DNA of 64,000 bases from Williamsia sterculiae (GTDB lineage Bacteria > Actinomycetota > Actinomycetes > Mycobacteriales > Mycobacteriaceae): assembly GCF_900156495.1 (NCBI RefSeq), contig NZ_FTNT01000015.1, positions 32,039-96,038 of the forward strand, read 5' to 3'. Shown in pieces: positions 61,350 to 64,000 of this stretch. The stretch's first letter is position 1. The number at the start of each line of letters is the position of its first letter. The notes under the pieces are model-generated. The model was not told the DNA's origin, did not search any database, and worked only from the letters and a program-made list of their open reading frames with translations. Position numbers and translations under genes: made by a program.

Positions 61350-62855
61350 TTAGGTGCGGGGTGGGGGTGTGACGTGGGTGGCGTTGTTGGTGTTGGGGTG
61401 TTCGGGTCCGGTGGTGGGGTGGTTGGTGTCGGGGTTGGGGTGGGGGATGCGGTTGCGGGAGTGGGTGGCTTCGCTGGGTCGGGTGGGGGTGGGTGCGGAG
61501 TGGGGTGGTCGGTGGTAGGGGCCGGGTTTGGGTCGGGGGTGTCCGCCGGGTAGGGCCAGGCGCAGGATGGTGCGTTGGACTTGTGCCCATTGGCGGTGGA
61601 AGGGTCCGGTGTTGTAGGGCAGTCCGTAGCGTTGGCAGATGTCTTTGACCCGGGGTGCGACCTGGGCGTAGCGGGTGGAGGGCATGTCGGGGTAGAGGTG
61701 GTGTTCGACTTGGTAGCCGAGGTTGCCGGAGATGATGTGGAACAGGGGGGAGCCCTCGATGTTCGCGGCGCCGATCAGTTGCCGGGCGTACCAGCCGCCG
61801 CGGGTCTCGTCTGCGGTCTCGTCCTGGGAGAAGGTGTAGGCCTGGTCGGGGAAATGGCCGCAGAAGATGATCGCGTTCGACCACACGTTGCGGATCAGGT
61901 TGGCCACGAAATCGGCGCCCGCGGTCCGCAGGAAGGTGTCCTCGGCGCCGGGTAACACCCGGTCGGCGGCCGCGGCGAGCAGGGTGACCGGGCCCAGGTG
62001 GGTTCGACGGTTGACGGTACGCAGCAGCCGCCCGGTCCGGGAGGTGGCGGGTTGATCGAGACGCCCACCGGTCAGGGTGTGGGTGGCGAGGAACGCTGCC
62101 GCCGACACGGCGGGCCAGCCGAGGTAGTCCTTGACGATCTGGCGTCGGGCTTTGCCGGCGATGCCTTTCAGGTCGTGGATGATCTCGGCGGCGGGTTTGT
62201 CGCCGCGGCGGATCGCTTCGATGTCCAGGTCGTGTACGGCCACGCCCCACTCGAAAAACGCCATCAACACCACGTTGTAGAACGGTTGCAGCAGATACAC
62301 CGGTGACCAGGGTTGGTGGGGGTCGATCCGCATGATCTCGTAGCCGAGGTCTTTGTCTTTACCGCGGATGTTGGTGTAGGTGTGGTGCACATAGTTGTGG
62401 GAATGTTTCCACGCTTCCGCGGTGGAGGCGGTGTCCCAGTCCCACACCGAGGAATGGATGTCGGGGTCGTTCATCCAGTCCCACTGACCGTGCATCACGT
62501 TGTGCCCGATCTCCATGTTCTCCAGGATCTTCGCCATCCCCAGACACGCGGTGCCCACCACCCACGCCGGGGTGGACCGCGAGTTGAGCAACACCACCCG
62601 ACCCAACACCGCCAACTGTCGTTGCGCGGCGATCACCGACTTGATGTACCGCCGATCACCATCACCGAGGTCGGCGTACACATCGTCATGGATCGCGTCG
62701 AACTCCTTGCCCAACAACTCGATGTCCTCATCAGACAAATGCGCCAACGGATGCGGTTGCCCATCCGGGCCCACCCCGTACACCCGCGCCCCCGAACGAT
62801 CACCATCCCCACCGTAGGAAGTCGTGTCGGTGCGGTCAGTGGCATGTGTGGTCAT
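61350..62855 (-). CDS. membrane acyl-CoA desaturase (DesA3-like)
   Basis: About 501-aa di-iron fatty acyl-CoA delta-9 desaturase, like mycobacterial DesA3. Three His boxes: HNVMH (118-122), HSHNYVHH (151-158) and EHHLYP (His 385-386), plus membrane helices around residues 95-110 and 195-245. ATG 62855 has GGGAGA upstream; a TTG at 62870 is less likely. The last ~65 residues are a Pro/Thr/Asn/His-rich low-complexity tail not expected from the family. It pairs with the reductase gene 47 bp upstream, which is expected to supply electrons. Confidence 0.93.
   Translation of the reverse strand: MTTHATDRTDTTSYGGDGDRSGARVYGVGPDGQPHPLAHLSDEDIELLGKEFDAIHDDVYADLGDGDRRYIKSVIAAQRQLAVLGRVVLLNSRSTPAWVVGTACLGMAKILENMEIGHNVMHGQWDWMNDPDIHSSVWDWDTASTAEAWKHSHNYVHHTYTNIRGKDKDLGYEIMRIDPHQPWSPVYLLQPFYNVVLMAFFEWGVAVHDLDIEAIRRGDKPAAEIIHDLKGIAGKARRQIVKDYLGWPAVSAAAFLATHTLTGGRLDQPATSRTGRLLRTVNRRTHLGPVTLLAAAADRVLPGAEDTFLRTAGADFVANLIRNVWSNAIIFCGHFPDQAYTFSQDETADETRGGWYARQLIGAANIEGSPLFHIISGNLGYQVEHHLYPDMPSTRYAQVAPRVKDICQRYGLPYNTGPFHRQWAQVQRTILRLALPGGHPRPKPGPYHRPPHSAPTPTRPSEATHSRNRIPHPNPDTNHPTTGPEHPNTNNATHVTPPPRT
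61416..61493 (+). other. G-quadruplex-prone run in desaturase 3' end
   Basis: Two candidate quadruplexes on the + strand (template strand for the desaturase). First: GGGG at 61416-61419, 61431-61434, 61437-61440, and GGGGG at 61442-61446. Second: GGG 61476-61478, GGG 61481-61483, GGGGG 61485-61489, GGG 61491-61493, with loops of 1-2 nt. They lie in the codons of the low-complexity tail. Confidence 0.6.
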
Positions 62856-62902
62856 GATGTGTTCTCCCAAATAATTGTTGTACTACAGGCCCCGGGCAGG
62901 GG

Positions 62903-64000
62903 TCACAGTTTGACGGTGACCTCACCCTCAGCGGTATGCACACAGATCCGGATGGCCTGGCCCTGCGGCGAGGACACCTCCCCGGTCCGCAGATCCCGCA
63001 CCTGCCCCGCATCCAGAACCCCGGTACACGTATGACAGATCCCGATCCGACACCCGAACTTCAACTCCAACCCCGCATCCTCCCCGGCCTGCAAGATCGG
63101 TTGCCCCGGCTCACACGTGGCCTCGGCCCCGGACTTGGCGAACCGCACCACCCCACCCTCACCCTCACCCGGATCCCCCCCGATCACCGGCTGGAACCGC
63201 TCCAGATGAATCCGCTCCGCGACATCGTGGGTGTCCCAGAACTCGACGAGATCGTCCAACAACTCCGACGGCCCCGAACACAACGCCTCCCGCTGCGACC
63301 AATCCGGACACCACGACTCGATATCGGCCACCGACATCCGCCCGTCATCACCACTGACCCGCACATGCAGATCAAACCCGTCATGACGATCCGCGAAATC
63401 ATCCAACTCATCAGCGAACATCAACTGCTCACGCTCACGCACCGAATGGATCACCACCACATCAGCCATCCGATCCCGCCGATCCAACGCCCGCAACATA
63501 CTCATGATCGGAGTGATCCCACTACCCGCACTGACGAACAACAACTTCGACGGCAACGGATCAGGCAACGTGAACACACCCTCGATCTCACCGAGCCGCA
63601 CAATCTCACCCGGCCGCAACCGCTGCACCAAAAACGGTGACACCGTCCCATCCGGCACCAACTTCGGCGACACACTGATCAACCCATCACGCGGATCCGG
63701 ATCCGACGTCAACGAATACGCCCGCCAATGAAACACCCCATCCACCACCACACCCAACCGCACATACTGCCCCGGCAAATGACCCGGCCACTCATACCCC
63801 GGCCGAATCCACACCGTCGCCGCCGACGACCCCTCCGACTCCACCTCCACCACCCGACCACGCAACTCCCGCGTCGTCCACAACGGATTGATCATCTCCA
63901 CGTAATCATCCGGACGCAACGGATTGAACAACCCCGTCACCGCCCGCATAAACCCCCGCCGCACCGGCGACACCCGAGGAACCGCACCACGCTCAGCCAT
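62903..64000 (-). CDS. ferredoxin-type oxidoreductase, desaturase electron donor
   Basis: 365-aa flavodoxin-reductase-like protein with a C-terminal plant-type [2Fe-2S] domain, like the DesA3 partner Rv3230c. FAD site RAYSLTS, NAD site GSGITPIMSML, then the cluster cysteines C317, C322, C325 and C353 (C-X4-C-X2-C-X27-C) in FGCRIGICHTCTG and RICVHTAEG. It takes electrons from NADPH to the desaturase. The ATG is the last codon of the window, so the start is plausible but an upstream start cannot be excluded. Coding-strand codon use favours GAT, TTG, GTG and CAT, unlike neighbours. Confidence 0.9.
   Translation of the reverse strand: MAERGAVPRVSPVRRGFMRAVTGLFNPLRPDDYVEMINPLWTTRELRGRVVEVESEGSSAATVWIRPGYEWPGHLPGQYVRLGVVVDGVFHWRAYSLTSDPDPRDGLISVSPKLVPDGTVSPFLVQRLRPGEIVRLGEIEGVFTLPDPLPSKLLFVSAGSGITPIMSMLRALDRRDRMADVVVIHSVREREQLMFADELDDFADRHDGFDLHVRVSGDDGRMSVADIESWCPDWSQREALCSGPSELLDDLVEFWDTHDVAERIHLERFQPVIGGDPGEGEGGVVRFAKSGAEATCEPGQPILQAGEDAGLELKFGCRIGICHTCTGVLDAGQVRDLRTGEVSSPQGQAIRICVHTAEGEVTVKL

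Noticed and set aside
1..64000. tRNA, rRNA, CRISPR array, IS or prophage
   Set aside because: No cloverleaf, array of spaced repeats, transposase, integrase or phage gene was recognised.

Overview
The window is 64 kb of high-GC actinobacterial chromosome. Gene order and family choices fit the Mycobacteriales, most likely Gordonia or a close relative; this is inferred, because no rRNA or other phylogenetic marker lies in the window. Pointers are the LigD/Ku end-joining pair, a gulonolactone-oxidase-type gene beside a PLP racemase/aldolase gene, an ECF transporter resembling the mycobacterial Rv2325c-Rv2326c pair, B12-controlled metE, and a DesA3-type desaturase with its own reductase. GTG starts, 4-bp ATGA/GTGA overlaps and GC-ending codons prevail. 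I recognised no tRNA, rRNA, CRISPR array, IS element or prophage.

Layout. 1-12 kb: an SDR/hydrolase pair, a small membrane protein, a phosphoesterase, ligD and ku (divergent, each with a short tandem repeat beside it), a PanE-like reductase, a TetR-MFS pair, and a sugar-lactone oxidase coupled to a PLP deaminase/aldolase. 12-18 kb: a single-chain ECF transporter, a 55-residue ORF coupled to a YihY protein, and a dicarboxylate symporter. 18-33 kb: a sulfur/methionine-flavoured block with metQ-metN-metI, a cobalamin riboswitch in front of metE, then a long co-directional run (peptide-type ABC importer, two luciferase-like flavin monooxygenases, a DUF1684 protein, an MFS carrier). This run has one copy of a 66-nt palindromic element at each end. 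33-45 kb: lysG/lysE, an ankyrin protein, an ABC-2 exporter followed by a two-component system, a lactate-oxidase-type enzyme, and a TetR-controlled acyl-CoA dehydrogenase/phosphotransferase pair resembling a split ACAD11. 45-53 kb: a second peptide-type ABC importer, a histidine phosphatase, a DHA2 MFS with divergent TetR, and a ClgR-like regulator. 53-61 kb: a five-gene operon with divergent TetR, best read as guanidine assimilation (permease, two DUF1989 carboxyguanidine deiminase subunits, carboxylase, allophanate hydrolase). 61-64 kb: an acyl-CoA desaturase and its ferredoxin reductase, with distinct codon use and a G-quadruplex-prone 3' end.

Best leads. (1) The carboxylase of the guanidine operon has only the carboxyltransferase halves; the biotin carboxylase and biotin carrier domains are missing, so a partner in trans is needed. 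(2) Two same-length, same-orientation 66-nt palindromic elements lie about 10 kb apart; one forms the C-terminal codons of an MFS gene. (3) The ABC importer, two flavin monooxygenases and DUF1684 look like an uncharacterised uptake-and-oxidation pathway beside methionine genes. (4) The split ACAD11-like pair and a shared TetR-type operator motif at two loci are smaller but testable.
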